DNA of 64,000 nucleotides, from assembly GCF_030864005.1 (NCBI RefSeq), contig NZ_CP132976.1:4774001-4838000 (forward strand), given 5' to 3'. Position numbers and translations under genes: made by a program. The DNA comes from Achromobacter seleniivolatilans. Lineage in GTDB: Bacteria > Pseudomonadota > Gammaproteobacteria > Burkholderiales > Burkholderiaceae_B. Positions within the stretch are counted from its first letter, which is position 1. Each line of letters begins with the position of its first letter. The notes under the pieces are model-generated. The model was not told the origin of the DNA, did no database searches, and saw only the letters and a program-made list of their open reading frames with translations. Positions 1 to 9,102 of the stretch are shown here, piece by piece.

Positions 1-1466
1 CAGGTCCAACTGCCAGGGTAGGGGCAGGGTTCACCGGAACGCACGCGCGCAGCACTGGCGGCCGTGTCCTGCACCCAATGCCACGTGACGGTCAGGCCTT
101 GGTAGGCCGGCAAGGCCTCATCCTTGGCGACGATGCACAGGACGTCGCCCTGATCGTCGGCGCGCCATTGGCCTGCACGCGGTGCCGGTTGGCCGCTAGT
201 AGCCGTATGCGCCCGTTCGGCTTCGGGCGCACGCTGATCAATATCGCGTTGCCAGATAACACGGCCGCGTGTCGTGCCCTGCGGGATGGGCGGCGCGGGT
301 TCGCCCGCTTTGAAATAGCGGCGGGAGTGGTTCTGTGCGAGCGTGTACCACCAGCCTTCCGAGGGGATCAATTCGCCAACGACAACATGCGTAGGCGTGG
401 GCTCGATGGCCGGATCGCTTGGTGTAAGACCTCGGATCTCGGGCGAGGGCCAGTCACTGTCGTCGTCGAAACGGGCGAGCCAACGCTGTGTATCGCGCCG
501 ATTGAAGCGTTCGTTGGGATCGCCGTCCCATTCGCCGGAGCCGATCAAATCCAGTTGAGGATGGCGTATGCGGCGCACCAATCGATTCAGCAGAACCGGC
601 AGTTCAGGCACACCGTCCTCGACCGGATAAAGGTCTGGTTGCGGACCCAGTTCTATCCATTGCCCGCAACTGAGCGTGTCGATGCGGATGCGCGGATCAT
701 TGAGATGAGCCACGACGTCTTCGCGTGACACCGAAAGTTTTTCGCGCCAAGTGTCCGAGAGGAAGAATCCCCAGGTCGGTGGGCGGATGCCGGACGGGAG
801 TTGGGGCGTCAAGGTCATGCCGAAGGTGTCGTCGGTGTCGAGTCCGTAGAAGCATGGCGCGAGCGCGCGGTCCCAGACACTGACTTCCGAACGCATGCCG
901 AATTCCAATGGGTTGGCCATCGCAAAACCGCTATAGACCTGCGCGGGTTTCAACCGCCCGATTGTGTCCAAAACAAATTCACGCCAAGCGTCCTTGTTGT
1001 CTAGCCACCACTGCCAACGATAGTAGAACTGGATGTAGGAGTAATCGTCCTCCTCTCTGCCCCAATCTGATTGCCGCCAAAGATACGCAGAGTGGGTGGG
1101 CGAACTCTGATGGTTTTTCTCGTCAGTAAAGTTGACGGTGAAGGCCTTGTCCAATGGAGTTTTCCTTGCCCACTCGCGAACATCGCCCAGACGTTTCGAT
1201 CCGTAAGGGTGAGGCCGTTCCGAGTCAGGGTGCGTCGCCACTGTATAGGGATACCCCAGCAGCTTTTCAAACGCCTCGTGAATATCAATCATGTCCAGCG
1301 TGGTCCGTAGAAAGTGCGCTGGATCGTAAGTGAAGTAGAACGTCAGAAATGGCGACATGGATAACTCGAACGACCCATTGTGAATGGCGGTGTTGGGCCA
1401 TTTCTTCAGGTCCTCGATCATGCCTAACAAATCATCATCATCGATCAATGGGCTGCTCGTACTCAT
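1..1466 (-). CDS. DUF3396-type T6SS immunity protein (partial)
   Basis: Open frame on the minus strand starting at the ATG 1466-1464 and running off the left edge, about 488 codons visible with no stop. The first ~240 residues read like the DUF3396 / type VI immunity family: YSGFAMANPLEFG, FYGLDTDD and a GIRPPTWGFFLSD segment. From about residue 370 there are Trp/Pro-rich repeats (GWWYTLAQNHSRRYFKAGEP, then GQWRADD...TVTWHWVQD, then GEPCPYPGSW) of roughly 45-60 residues. The ATG overlaps the stop of the nuclease gene (ATGA), so the two are translationally coupled, as expected for an effector and its antidote. The immunity role is inferred from family and position. Confidence 0.75.
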   Translation of the reverse strand, partial: MSTSSPLIDDDDLLGMIEDLKKWPNTAIHNGSFELSMSPFLTFYFTYDPAHFLRTTLDMIDIHEAFEKLLGYPYTVATHPDSERPHPYGSKRLGDVREWARKTPLDKAFTVNFTDEKNHQSSPTHSAYLWRQSDWGREEDDYSYIQFYYRWQWWLDNKDAWREFVLDTIGRLKPAQVYSGFAMANPLEFGMRSEVSVWDRALAPCFYGLDTDDTFGMTLTPQLPSGIRPPTWGFFLSDTWREKLSVSREDVVAHLNDPRIRIDTLSCGQWIELGPQPDLYPVEDGVPELPVLLNRLVRRIRHPQLDLIGSGEWDGDPNERFNRRDTQRWLARFDDDSDWPSPEIRGLTPSDPAIEPTPTHVVVGELIPSEGWWYTLAQNHSRRYFKAGEPAPPIPQGTTRGRVIWQRDIDQRAPEAERAHTATSGQPAPRAGQWRADDQGDVLCIVAKDEALPAYQGLTVTWHWVQDTAASAARVRSGEPCPYPGSWT

Positions 1467-2326
1467 TTTCCCCTCCGAGGAGTCTGCCGACCGTTTTTCG
1501 CCTTTTCATCTGCGTCAGATTTGTATCCCGTGCAATCTTCCGGTACTCGAAGGAGGGCTACCTTCTCTGTGTCTTTGTTCATCAACCGGAGGTAGTCAGT
1601 CATCTGCTTTTTCTTCACCCAATCATTTGGAAACTTGATCTCCACTGCGGCAAACACGTTGCTCACATCGAACGGCTTCTGGCGATACTCCACAATCACC
1701 AGATCAGGGGCCAAGCTCCCCTTGGGCCGAGGCCAGAACGGGAAGTAATCGCTGATCCGTTGCGGCCGAGTAGAGGGCTCTCCCAACATGGCCGCGTACG
1801 TCGTACCGTTGTAATTCGGCTCCGCCTTCAAAGGGCTTTGCCACTCCAGCAAATCGTCCACCGCCTCAAAAACCAACGATGCCGTCGTCTGCTTCAGCAA
1901 GACATCAATCGTGGTTTCGATGACCTCGCCGGGGATCTTCTTGCGGATCCGTCTGGGCACCTTGATGGGTGACTTGAGCGCCCATTGGCACACGGTGCTG
2001 ATCACGGGACGAAATGGAATCTTGCGCTCGATGTAGTGCTTGTACGTCACGTTTTCATTGCGGCCTCGGGATACCGTTGCATTGCCGCCGGTGCGGACAA
2101 ACGTCGAACTCTTGATATCGATCTCTTCCTTCAGGCCTTTGATGACGTCTTTCAAGACCGTTTCCACCTCCTTCTTCCGTTTACTGATCTCGGCCAGCAC
2201 CTCGGCACTTTCGACCGCCAATTGCGCGGCCTCATTGGCGCGGTGGGCTCGAAAGGCGCGATTTCCCCAGACAAGCATCGCTCGTACTGCTGCTGCTCCT
2301 CCTGCTGCGATAACTGGAGCTGCCAT
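1463..2326 (-). CDS. T6SS VRR-NUC nuclease effector
   Basis: 287 residues. The C-terminal half carries a VRR-NUC (PD-(D/E)XK) nuclease pattern: P207-D208, then E229-I-K231 in AAVEIKFPNDW, and Q241 in KKKQMTDY, spaced as in the family. The first ~70 residues are an Ala-rich segment followed by a charged, probably helical stretch that could dock on VgrG. No signal peptide is seen. It starts inside the vgrG stop (TGATG) and ends inside the start of the DUF3396 gene (ATGA), giving a vgrG-effector-immunity unit. Known VRR-NUC T6SS effectors such as the TseV group damage DNA in rival cells; that function here is inference. Confidence 0.8.
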   Translation of the reverse strand: MAAPVIAAGGAAAVRAMLVWGNRAFRAHRANEAAQLAVESAEVLAEISKRKKEVETVLKDVIKGLKEEIDIKSSTFVRTGGNATVSRGRNENVTYKHYIERKIPFRPVISTVCQWALKSPIKVPRRIRKKIPGEVIETTIDVLLKQTTASLVFEAVDDLLEWQSPLKAEPNYNGTTYAAMLGEPSTRPQRISDYFPFWPRPKGSLAPDLVIVEYRQKPFDVSNVFAAVEIKFPNDWVKKKQMTDYLRLMNKDTEKVALLRVPEDCTGYKSDADEKAKNGRQTPRRGK

Positions 2327-4968
2327 CAGCCGCCTCCTTCCATGTGTTGATCCAGGAACTCTTCGTCATGCGGACCGGGCTCTGGAAATTGGGGATTGGT
2401 AGAGTCCAACTCGCCGACCAGGGCATCAGGACTCCCGGTAATCCGCTGGTCTTCGCGCATGATGGTCTTGTACGTCTGCACGCTGCGCGCATTCGACGTT
2501 TCGATGAATTCCGTTTCGCCGGCTTGGTCGGTCAAGCCTTCTACCAGCAGCGTTCCGCCTGCCATGATGCGATAGCGGTAGCCTTCAAAATCCCGCTCGT
2601 CCGTTTTTCGCAGCCGGAATTTTCCGGCGTAGTCGCCCGTGACCGCGTCGGGAGATTTGAAGACCGGCAAGGTGGCGCCTCGGCCAGCCGGGCCAGAGAA
2701 TTCATGGGTGGAGGCTTTGACCGTGAAGGTGCCCGGCATCCCAAGTTCGATATTGCCGCCAGCCATCTTGATGTATGCCCCGCCACAAAGCAGCGTGATG
2801 TGTTTATCAGCGCCGATCAGCACGTGTTGTTTGCTGGATGTGATTTCAGCGCTTTGATCCGCTTGAATCCTGATGTGGTTGTGCTGCGCCTGTAGCAGCA
2901 TCTCTCCTTGATGCGCGATGTGGCGCACGTCGCCGCCCTGACTGAACAGCCCCAGATCACCACCCGCGTTGACGACGATTTTTTCCCCGGCGCTGATCTG
3001 CTGGTGCTGCGTAGCGATGCTGTCGATGTGTTCGCCTGCCGCTAGCGCAAGACTGGCGGGCGTTCCCACCGCAATGCCTGCGGGTGCGCTGAACGCCATG
3101 GCCGCCCGGTCACCTTGGCCCCGACCGTCCGGCTGATCATTTGCACCATGACCCAGGTCGCGAACAGCCTCGGTCAATGCGTGCTGGGGTTGGGCGTCAT
3201 GTGCCACGCCTTCGTGCACCGCCGCGTATTCGCCAAGATTTCGGGCCAATGCCAACGCGGCTTCCAGCACGCCGGTGATTTCTGATCGGTCCAGCTGCCC
3301 GCCCTTGGCCCGCAACTGCGCCTCGGTCGTCAGCAGCAAACCCTTGGCCGCTCGCAAGACGCCGTGTTCATCCGTGCGCAACTCAAACCCTTCGCCTCGC
3401 GGCGCGCCGCCCCCGGGCCGCGGATGGGTGAGATATCCCAAATGCAGTTCCGTGGCGCCATGCTCGCTCATCAATGCCGCGCTGATCTGCTCCGACGTAT
3501 CGTCGAGCCGAAGTTCGTTGGCGCGATTGCCTTTGTGCTCTTTGCTTTTGATCGTGTTCAGAATGTTGTGACGAGGCAGAGCATAGGGTGGCAAGTTGGT
3601 GGCGCGGTAAGTCCGTCCGGTAATCACGGGCTGATCGCAATCGCCATCCAGAAAACTGACGATGACTTCCTGACCGATACGCGGCACAGCCATGTGCCCC
3701 CACAGCGCGCCGGCCCAGTTCTGGGAGACGCGTATCCAGCACGAGCTGTGCTCATCTTGCCGGCCAAGACGGTCCCACGGAAACTGCACTTTGACGCGAC
3801 CCCACGAATCACAAAAAATCTCCTCATCGGGCGGACCCACGACGGTGGCTACCTGCGGTCCGTCGATTCGCGGTTTGGGGCAGGGCTCGGGTTTCCAATC
3901 CACTTTGTCAGGAACGATTTCCGCGGTGTAGCGGTAATGGGTGCCAAGACCGGCGCCCGCGCCATCTTCTTCCTGGCTGGTGTGCTGCACGCCGTGGTGC
4001 CGCATTCGAACGGGCCGCCAGCCTTGGTTCCACTCTTCTCTGAGGTGACCGGTCAAGTCGAAAGCCACGCCCGGGACCAAGCGCGCATCGTCGCCTTCCA
4101 CTGATGCGACACGCGCATCGCGGCGGTGGCCCAGCAAGCGGCTTTGCGTGTAGGGTTTACCGGCTTCGTCGCGCTTGTAGCGGCCCGGATAGTCGTAGCG
4201 TTCGTAGCGGGAATCCTGGTGATCCAGGCCGCCTGCGATGGGAGAGTGTTCCTGCGCGTACTGTGGATGGGTGTAGGTGTAGTCGCGCTGCGTTTGTATA
4301 GCCGTGCGTACGCGTTCGGCGTAAGTGAAGCGATACAAGGCAGGTTCGGGCTGATCGCCGCCAGGCATCGGGTTGTAGACTACCGGCCCGCCGCTGATCT
4401 CGCCATGGACGTAAATGCGATCACCGTGAATCAGGCGGTGGCTTTTTGCCGAGTGCTCGTACCGGTAAAAATAGCCTTCTTCAGCCGCCAGGCGGTCCAG
4501 GAACTGTAAGTCGGTGTCGCCAGCCTGAACGCAGTATTCCCGGGTCAGATGTTCGCGGGTGGTGACTTGTTCGTAGTCGGTGATGCCTTGACGCTTGACC
4601 ACGTCTGCCATGATCTCTGGCACGGACAGGTGCTGAAAGATGCGCCAGTCCGAACACAACGCAGCGCGGGCTAGGGATGGCTCAACCACCACCCGGTAGC
4701 GTGTGCGGCGAAAACCGGTGTCGGCCTGTTCGAATGCAGAGACGATGCCGTGCACATACCGTACCGCCTGCGACCCGCGCCACACGGTGAACAACGCGGG
4801 CTGGTCCAGCAGCGCGCCAAAATCTACGGCGGGGTCGAAGCTGGAGAGCTCCACGCACAGCCTGTAGGACTCGGAAAGCGCTTCTTCCAGCGTGAATTCA
4901 ATGACATCAAACGCTGCGCCGCAAATGGGCTCGAAGGTGAAACGCAGGTCGCTCTGGCGCTGCGGCAC
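2326..4968 (-). CDS. vgrG: Type VI secretion tip protein VgrG (TssI)
   Basis: 880 residues from a GTG start preceded by a strong GGGGGGAG ribosome site. It has the gp27-like N-terminal region (SDLRFTFEPICGAAFDVIEF onward), a gp5-like OB fold near residue 385 (DSWGRVKVQFPWD, then WAGALWGHMAVPRIGQEVIV), and a DUF2345 region around residues 600-760 (QHQQISAGEKIVVNAGGDLG). A 113-residue tail from residue 768 includes a transthyretin-like segment at 784-824 (FRLRKTDERDFEGYRYRIM, EGLTDQAGETEF), a type of extension known to carry effectors. It forms the puncturing spike of the T6SS. No hcp, PAAR or adaptor gene is visible in the window. Confidence 0.93.
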   Translation of the reverse strand: MPQRQSDLRFTFEPICGAAFDVIEFTLEEALSESYRLCVELSSFDPAVDFGALLDQPALFTVWRGSQAVRYVHGIVSAFEQADTGFRRTRYRVVVEPSLARAALCSDWRIFQHLSVPEIMADVVKRQGITDYEQVTTREHLTREYCVQAGDTDLQFLDRLAAEEGYFYRYEHSAKSHRLIHGDRIYVHGEISGGPVVYNPMPGGDQPEPALYRFTYAERVRTAIQTQRDYTYTHPQYAQEHSPIAGGLDHQDSRYERYDYPGRYKRDEAGKPYTQSRLLGHRRDARVASVEGDDARLVPGVAFDLTGHLREEWNQGWRPVRMRHHGVQHTSQEEDGAGAGLGTHYRYTAEIVPDKVDWKPEPCPKPRIDGPQVATVVGPPDEEIFCDSWGRVKVQFPWDRLGRQDEHSSCWIRVSQNWAGALWGHMAVPRIGQEVIVSFLDGDCDQPVITGRTYRATNLPPYALPRHNILNTIKSKEHKGNRANELRLDDTSEQISAALMSEHGATELHLGYLTHPRPGGGAPRGEGFELRTDEHGVLRAAKGLLLTTEAQLRAKGGQLDRSEITGVLEAALALARNLGEYAAVHEGVAHDAQPQHALTEAVRDLGHGANDQPDGRGQGDRAAMAFSAPAGIAVGTPASLALAAGEHIDSIATQHQQISAGEKIVVNAGGDLGLFSQGGDVRHIAHQGEMLLQAQHNHIRIQADQSAEITSSKQHVLIGADKHITLLCGGAYIKMAGGNIELGMPGTFTVKASTHEFSGPAGRGATLPVFKSPDAVTGDYAGKFRLRKTDERDFEGYRYRIMAGGTLLVEGLTDQAGETEFIETSNARSVQTYKTIMREDQRITGSPDALVGELDSTNPQFPEPGPHDEEFLDQHMEGGG

Positions 4969-5072
4969 GGCTCCCCCCTTGGAAGATCAAACGGGAGCTG
5001 AGATCTTGCGCAACGGAGGGTTGGTCCGTCTATAGGATGTTTCCGATTTTGCCGTGTCCGAACCAAGCAGCA

Positions 5073-6002
5073 TCAAGAAGATGCACTGGCGTTCCGATGC
5101 TCCAGGTCTGCCCATGCCTCGTAACCGCCGCGCAGCGCCCAGGTCTTGGGATAACCTGCCGCCCGCAGCCGCGAGGCGAGCAAGGCGGCCGACACCTCGT
5201 TGGGGCAGGCGCAATAGACCACGATGTCGGAGTCCAGCGCCTGGCTGTCCAGCGCGGGAAGGGCGCCCTTCAAATCCACCGCGATAGCGCCCGGAATGCG
5301 TTGGGCGTCGCGCTGCGCTTCAGGCCGCACATCGAAGACCAGCGCATTGCGCCCGTCCTGACGCCATTGCATCAGTTCGTTCACGGATAACCTGGGAATG
5401 ACCCGCAGGCTGCGCAGCAGAATCCGGCGGCGCAGAAAGCGCGTCAGGATGTAGATCGCCAGAATCGCCGCCAACACGCCCAGGCCCATCGCGCCGTATG
5501 TGCCCAGCACTTCCAGCACGTCGTTGATCACGCTGTGGAACAGGCCGCCCAGCAGCAAACCGGAGCCTGCCCAGATCATGGCGCCCGCCAGGTCATACAG
5601 CAGGAAACGCCGGTAGGCCGTGCCCGTCAGGCCTGCCATCACGGTGGACAGCGCGCCCGCGCCGGGCAGGAATTTGCACACCAGCAGCGCCCGCACGCCG
5701 ATGCGCAGGTAAAGGCGCTGGGTCTGACGAATGCAGGAATCCTGCGATAAAGACAGCTTGCAGACAACGCCCAACAGGCGCGACCCATAGCGCCGGCCTG
5801 CGGCATACCAAAGCGTGTCGGCCAATAGGCATGCGACCGTGGCGGCCAGCCAAGGCCCGATCCAACCCGCCGCGCCGCCCAGCGCACCTGCCGCGATCAG
5901 CATGGGGTAGGCCGGCACGGGCAGCCCCGCCTGTTCAACCAGCACGTTGGCGAACACCAGCCACCCGCCGTACTGTTCGAGCAGCAATTGAATGTCTTGC
6001 AT
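5073..6002 (-). CDS. DedA family membrane protein fused to rhodanese domain
   Basis: 309 residues starting at the ATG at 6002 (MQDIQLLLEQYGG), which has GGAA just upstream; a longer frame exists upstream but lacks DedA similarity. Residues 1-~205 are a DedA/SNARE-associated domain with several membrane segments and the family features LVEQAGLPVPAYP, GR and KFLPGAGALSTVMAGL. Residues ~210-309 are a cytoplasmic rhodanese domain with catalytic Cys264 in VVYCACPNEVS and the ending LRGGYEAWADL. DedA proteins act in lipid carrier flipping and membrane homeostasis; rhodaneses transfer sulfur. The fusion is recurrent in proteobacteria, function unknown. Single gene, divergent from the BMP operon. Confidence 0.9.
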   Translation of the reverse strand: MQDIQLLLEQYGGWLVFANVLVEQAGLPVPAYPMLIAAGALGGAAGWIGPWLAATVACLLADTLWYAAGRRYGSRLLGVVCKLSLSQDSCIRQTQRLYLRIGVRALLVCKFLPGAGALSTVMAGLTGTAYRRFLLYDLAGAMIWAGSGLLLGGLFHSVINDVLEVLGTYGAMGLGVLAAILAIYILTRFLRRRILLRSLRVIPRLSVNELMQWRQDGRNALVFDVRPEAQRDAQRIPGAIAVDLKGALPALDSQALDSDIVVYCACPNEVSAALLASRLRAAGYPKTWALRGGYEAWADLEHRNASASS

Positions 6003-6492
6003 GAAATTTCCAGCTTGCCGCACCGCGTGCGGCCTAAGCGCTGATTTTAGGCTTGCAGCCTGCCTGCGGGCAGTTTCCAGGCGCGCCTTGCACTGCAACA
6101 GACCGTTTTACACCCGCACTGTCCATCCCTTGGGACGGCGCGCACCAGTTTGGTGCCACGATTCCCCGCCAGGGTGCCTATAATCCTGCCCGTCCATCAG
6201 GTTTCCCCGACTTGTCGCGGGAAGGCCCCATGGCATACAACTTGCTTCGCCAGGACTGGCTGCGAACCCGACCATGTGGGTGGGACGCGCCTCCCGGCGC
6301 TCCCCATCCGATGACCGATCCCACGCCTACGTTTCTGTCCGCTCGATCCGGCATGCCTGCCGGCGATCGCGACCATGGAACGCCAGGCCGCCATCCCACG
6401 CGCGGCCGCGCCCGCTGCCCGGCAATATCCGGCCAGCCGTTGCACCGCCGCCATCTCCGTTACGTTTCCATCCCTGCGAAGGAGTCACCCGC
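6003..6492 (+). promoter_or_regulatory. Divergent intergenic region with long leader of the BMP operon
   Basis: A 490-base non-coding stretch. A perfect TATAAT lies at 6179-6184 with no good -35 at 16-18 bases, and a 6-bp dyad GCACCA-GTT-TGGTGC lies at 6142-6156 just upstream, a possible activator or repressor site. If transcription starts near 6190, the mRNA leader to the ATG at 6493 is about 300 bases, longer than usual. No known riboswitch was recognised by eye. GAAGGAG at 6478-6484 is the ribosome site of the BMP gene. Confidence 0.4.
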
Positions 6493-7527
6493 ATGAAATC
6501 CTTGTCCACCCCGTCCGCTGGCGGCATTGCCCGCCGCGGTCTGCTCAAGCTGGCAGCGGCAGCCGCTGCTGGCGCGCTGCTGTTCTCGGGCGCCGTGCAA
6601 GCCCAGGCCCCCGCCAAAACCAAGGTTGCCGCCATTTATACGGTACCGGTCGAGCAGCAATGGGTGTCGCGCATCCACAAGGCGCTGACCGCCGCCCGTG
6701 ATCGCGGCGAGATCGAATACACGTTCTCGGAAAACGTCACCAACGCCGACTACGAACGCGTCATGCGCCAGTACGCCGAACAGGGCAACAAGCTGGTCGT
6801 GGGCGAAGCCTTCGCCGTGGAAGCCGCCGCCCGCAAGGTGGCCAAGGACTATCCGCAGACCGCCTTCCTGATGGGTTCGTCGGGCAAGCCCCAGCAACCC
6901 AACTTCTCGGTGTTCGACAACTACATCCAGGAACCCGCCTACCTGACGGGCATGATCGCCGGCGGCATGAGCAAGACGGGCAAGATCGGTCTGGTTGGCG
7001 GCTACCCCATTCCGGAAGTGAATCGTCTGATGCAAGCCTTCATTGAAGGCGCCAAGGAAATCAATCCCAAGGCAGAGTTCACCGTGACCTTCATCGGCTC
7101 CTGGTTTGATCCCCCGAAGGCCAAGGAAGCCGCGTTCGCCATGATCGACAAGGGCGCTGACGTGCTGTACGCCGAGCGTTTCGGCGTATCCGATGCGGCG
7201 AAGGAACGCGGCAAGCTGGCCATTGGCAACGTGATCGACACGCAGCCGCAGTACCCGGAAACCGTTGTGGCATCGGCCCTGTGGAGCATGGAACCCACCA
7301 TTGACGAAGCGCTCAAGCAAGTCAAGGCCGGCACCTTCAAGGCAGACGACTTCGGCCAGTACTCGCTGATGAAGTTCAAGGGCTCGTCACTCGCCCCGCT
7401 GGGCACCTTCGAAAAGAAGATTCCCGCAGAACTGACCGCCAAGGTTGAAGCCAAGCAAAAGGCCATTCTGGATGGCAGCTTCACCGTAAAGGTCAACGAC
7501 AAAGAACCCAAGTCCTCGGCACGATGA
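6493..7527 (+). CDS. BMP family ABC transporter substrate-binding protein
   Basis: 344 residues from the ATG at 6493, chosen because GAAGGAG precedes it and a signal peptide follows at once. The N-terminus ARRGLLKLAAAAAAGALLF has twin arginines and a hydrophobic core ending at VQAQA, so Tat or Sec export is likely. The mature part is a basic-membrane-protein (PnrA/BmpA-like) periplasmic binding fold: KVAAIYTVPVEQQWVSRIHK, ANYE-like NADYERVMRQYAEQGN, and GADVLYAERFGVSDAA. BMP proteins bind nucleosides or related purine/pyrimidine compounds. Its stop overlaps the ATPase start (ATGA), the first of a five-gene unit ending in a cytosine-deaminase-like gene. Confidence 0.92.
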   Translation: MKSLSTPSAGGIARRGLLKLAAAAAAGALLFSGAVQAQAPAKTKVAAIYTVPVEQQWVSRIHKALTAARDRGEIEYTFSENVTNADYERVMRQYAEQGNKLVVGEAFAVEAAARKVAKDYPQTAFLMGSSGKPQQPNFSVFDNYIQEPAYLTGMIAGGMSKTGKIGLVGGYPIPEVNRLMQAFIEGAKEINPKAEFTVTFIGSWFDPPKAKEAAFAMIDKGADVLYAERFGVSDAAKERGKLAIGNVIDTQPQYPETVVASALWSMEPTIDEALKQVKAGTFKADDFGQYSLMKFKGSSLAPLGTFEKKIPAELTAKVEAKQKAILDGSFTVKVNDKEPKSSAR

Positions 7528-9053
7528 ATCAAGCGCCTCTCGCCCTGCAACTGACGGGGATCACTAAACGCTTCGGCAGCCTGACGGCCAACGACGATGT
7601 CTCGCTTACGCTCGGTCAGGGCGAAGTGTTGGCCTTGCTGGGCGAGAACGGCGCCGGCAAATCGACGCTCGTGTCGATTCTGTTCGGCCACTATGTGGCC
7701 GACGCCGGCAGTATCGAAGTCTTCGGCAAACCTCTGCCCGCAGGCCGGCCCGATGCGGCGCTGGCGGCGGGCGTTGGCATGGTGCACCAGCACTTCACGC
7801 TGGCCGACAACCTGACCGTGCTGGACAACATCATGGTCGGCACTGAACCGCTCTGGAAGCTGGCGTCCGGCCGCGGCAAGGCACGCCGGCGGCTGGTGGA
7901 ACTGGGCCAGCGCTTCGGTCTGGGCGTGGACCCGGACGCGCGCGTCGGCACACTTTCGGTCGGTGAAAAGCAACGCGTCGAAATTCTGAAGGCGCTGTAC
8001 CGCGGCGCCCGCGTCCTGATCCTGGACGAGCCCACTGCGGTGCTCACGCCGCAAGAAGTGCAAGACCTGTTCGCCACGCTGCGCGGCTTTGTCGATGAAG
8101 GCCTGGCCGTCATTTTCATTTCGCACAAGCTGGACGAAGTGATGGCGGTATCGCGCCGCGTCGCGGTGCTGCGCCAGGGCAAATTGGTGGCCGAGCGCGA
8201 CACCGCTGGCACCAGCCCTGCCGAACTGGCCGAACTGATGGTGGGCCGCAAAGTCGTCATGCCGCGCGCCGAAGCCGTGACGGCAGCCGAACAGGCCGCC
8301 CCGGTCGTGACGCTGTCGCAAGTGACCGTGCGCGACCACCGCGATGGCGCGCCGCGCCTGGACAGTCTGGATCTGGTGGTCCACAAACATGAAATCGTCG
8401 CCATCGCCGGCGTCGCCGGTAATGGCCAGCAAGCGCTCGTGTCGGTATTGACGGGCCTGCGCCAGCCATCCGACGGCACGATCCGCCTGGGCGCCGAACA
8501 TGCTGCCGCGCCCACCACGCCGGCCGGCTGGACGGCGGCCCACGTTGGCCGCATCCCGGAAGACCGCCACCACGAAGGCGTGATTGGCGACAGCCCCTTG
8601 TGGGAAAACGCCATCGTCGAAGACCTGAAGGACAAACGCTTCGCCCGCTACGGCCTGATCCGGGCTCGCGCAGGCAAGGCCTATGCGGCAGCGCTCGCCA
8701 AGCAGTTCGACGTGCGCGCCGCGTCGCTCGACGTACGCACGCGCAGCCTGTCCGGCGGCAATATGCAGAAGCTGATCCTGGGCCGCACCTTGGCGCGGGA
8801 ACCGCGTTTCATCGTGGCCGACCAGCCCACATGGGGCCTGGACATTGGCGCCGTAGCCTACGTGCGCGAGCAACTGCTGGCGGCCCGCGCACGCGGCGCG
8901 GGTGTGCTGCTGGTATCTGAAGACCTGGAAGAGATCTTTGCACTGGCCGACCGCATCGCCGTGTTGTGCGGCGGCAAGCTTGTCGCGGTCAAACCGGTCG
9001 CCGAATGGACGCCCGCCACGGTCGGCCTGGCCATGACGGGAACGCGCGCCTGA
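7524..9053 (+). CDS. Nucleoside-type ABC transporter ATPase (two fused nucleotide-binding domains)
   Basis: 509 residues with two ATPase halves. The first has a full Walker A (GENGAGKST, residues 40-48), signature LSVGEKQRVEIL and Walker B LILDEPTAVLT. The second has the degenerate loop GVAGNGQQAL, signature LSGGNMQKLILG and FIVADQPTWGLD, the usual pattern in this sugar/nucleoside importer class (YufO/NupA-like). It powers uptake through the two permeases that follow. The ATG overlaps the TGA of the binding-protein gene, so translation is coupled. Confidence 0.94.
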   Translation: MNQAPLALQLTGITKRFGSLTANDDVSLTLGQGEVLALLGENGAGKSTLVSILFGHYVADAGSIEVFGKPLPAGRPDAALAAGVGMVHQHFTLADNLTVLDNIMVGTEPLWKLASGRGKARRRLVELGQRFGLGVDPDARVGTLSVGEKQRVEILKALYRGARVLILDEPTAVLTPQEVQDLFATLRGFVDEGLAVIFISHKLDEVMAVSRRVAVLRQGKLVAERDTAGTSPAELAELMVGRKVVMPRAEAVTAAEQAAPVVTLSQVTVRDHRDGAPRLDSLDLVVHKHEIVAIAGVAGNGQQALVSVLTGLRQPSDGTIRLGAEHAAAPTTPAGWTAAHVGRIPEDRHHEGVIGDSPLWENAIVEDLKDKRFARYGLIRARAGKAYAAALAKQFDVRAASLDVRTRSLSGGNMQKLILGRTLAREPRFIVADQPTWGLDIGAVAYVREQLLAARARGAGVLLVSEDLEEIFALADRIAVLCGGKLVAVKPVAEWTPATVGLAMTGTRA

Positions 9054-9102
9054 CGGCCGCGCCGCCGAGCGCCGCTTCCCTATTTATTGAGCACCCTTTC
9101 GC

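Noticed and set aside
6179..6184. Complete sigma-70 promoter at the TATAAT before the BMP gene
   Set aside because: The nearest TTGGTG is 23 bases away, too far for a normal -35; only the -10 is supported.
7002..8873. A 623-codon open frame antisense to the nucleoside ABC ATPase
   Set aside because: Composition typical of antisense frames in GC-rich genes, no ribosome site, and full overlap with clear ABC genes.
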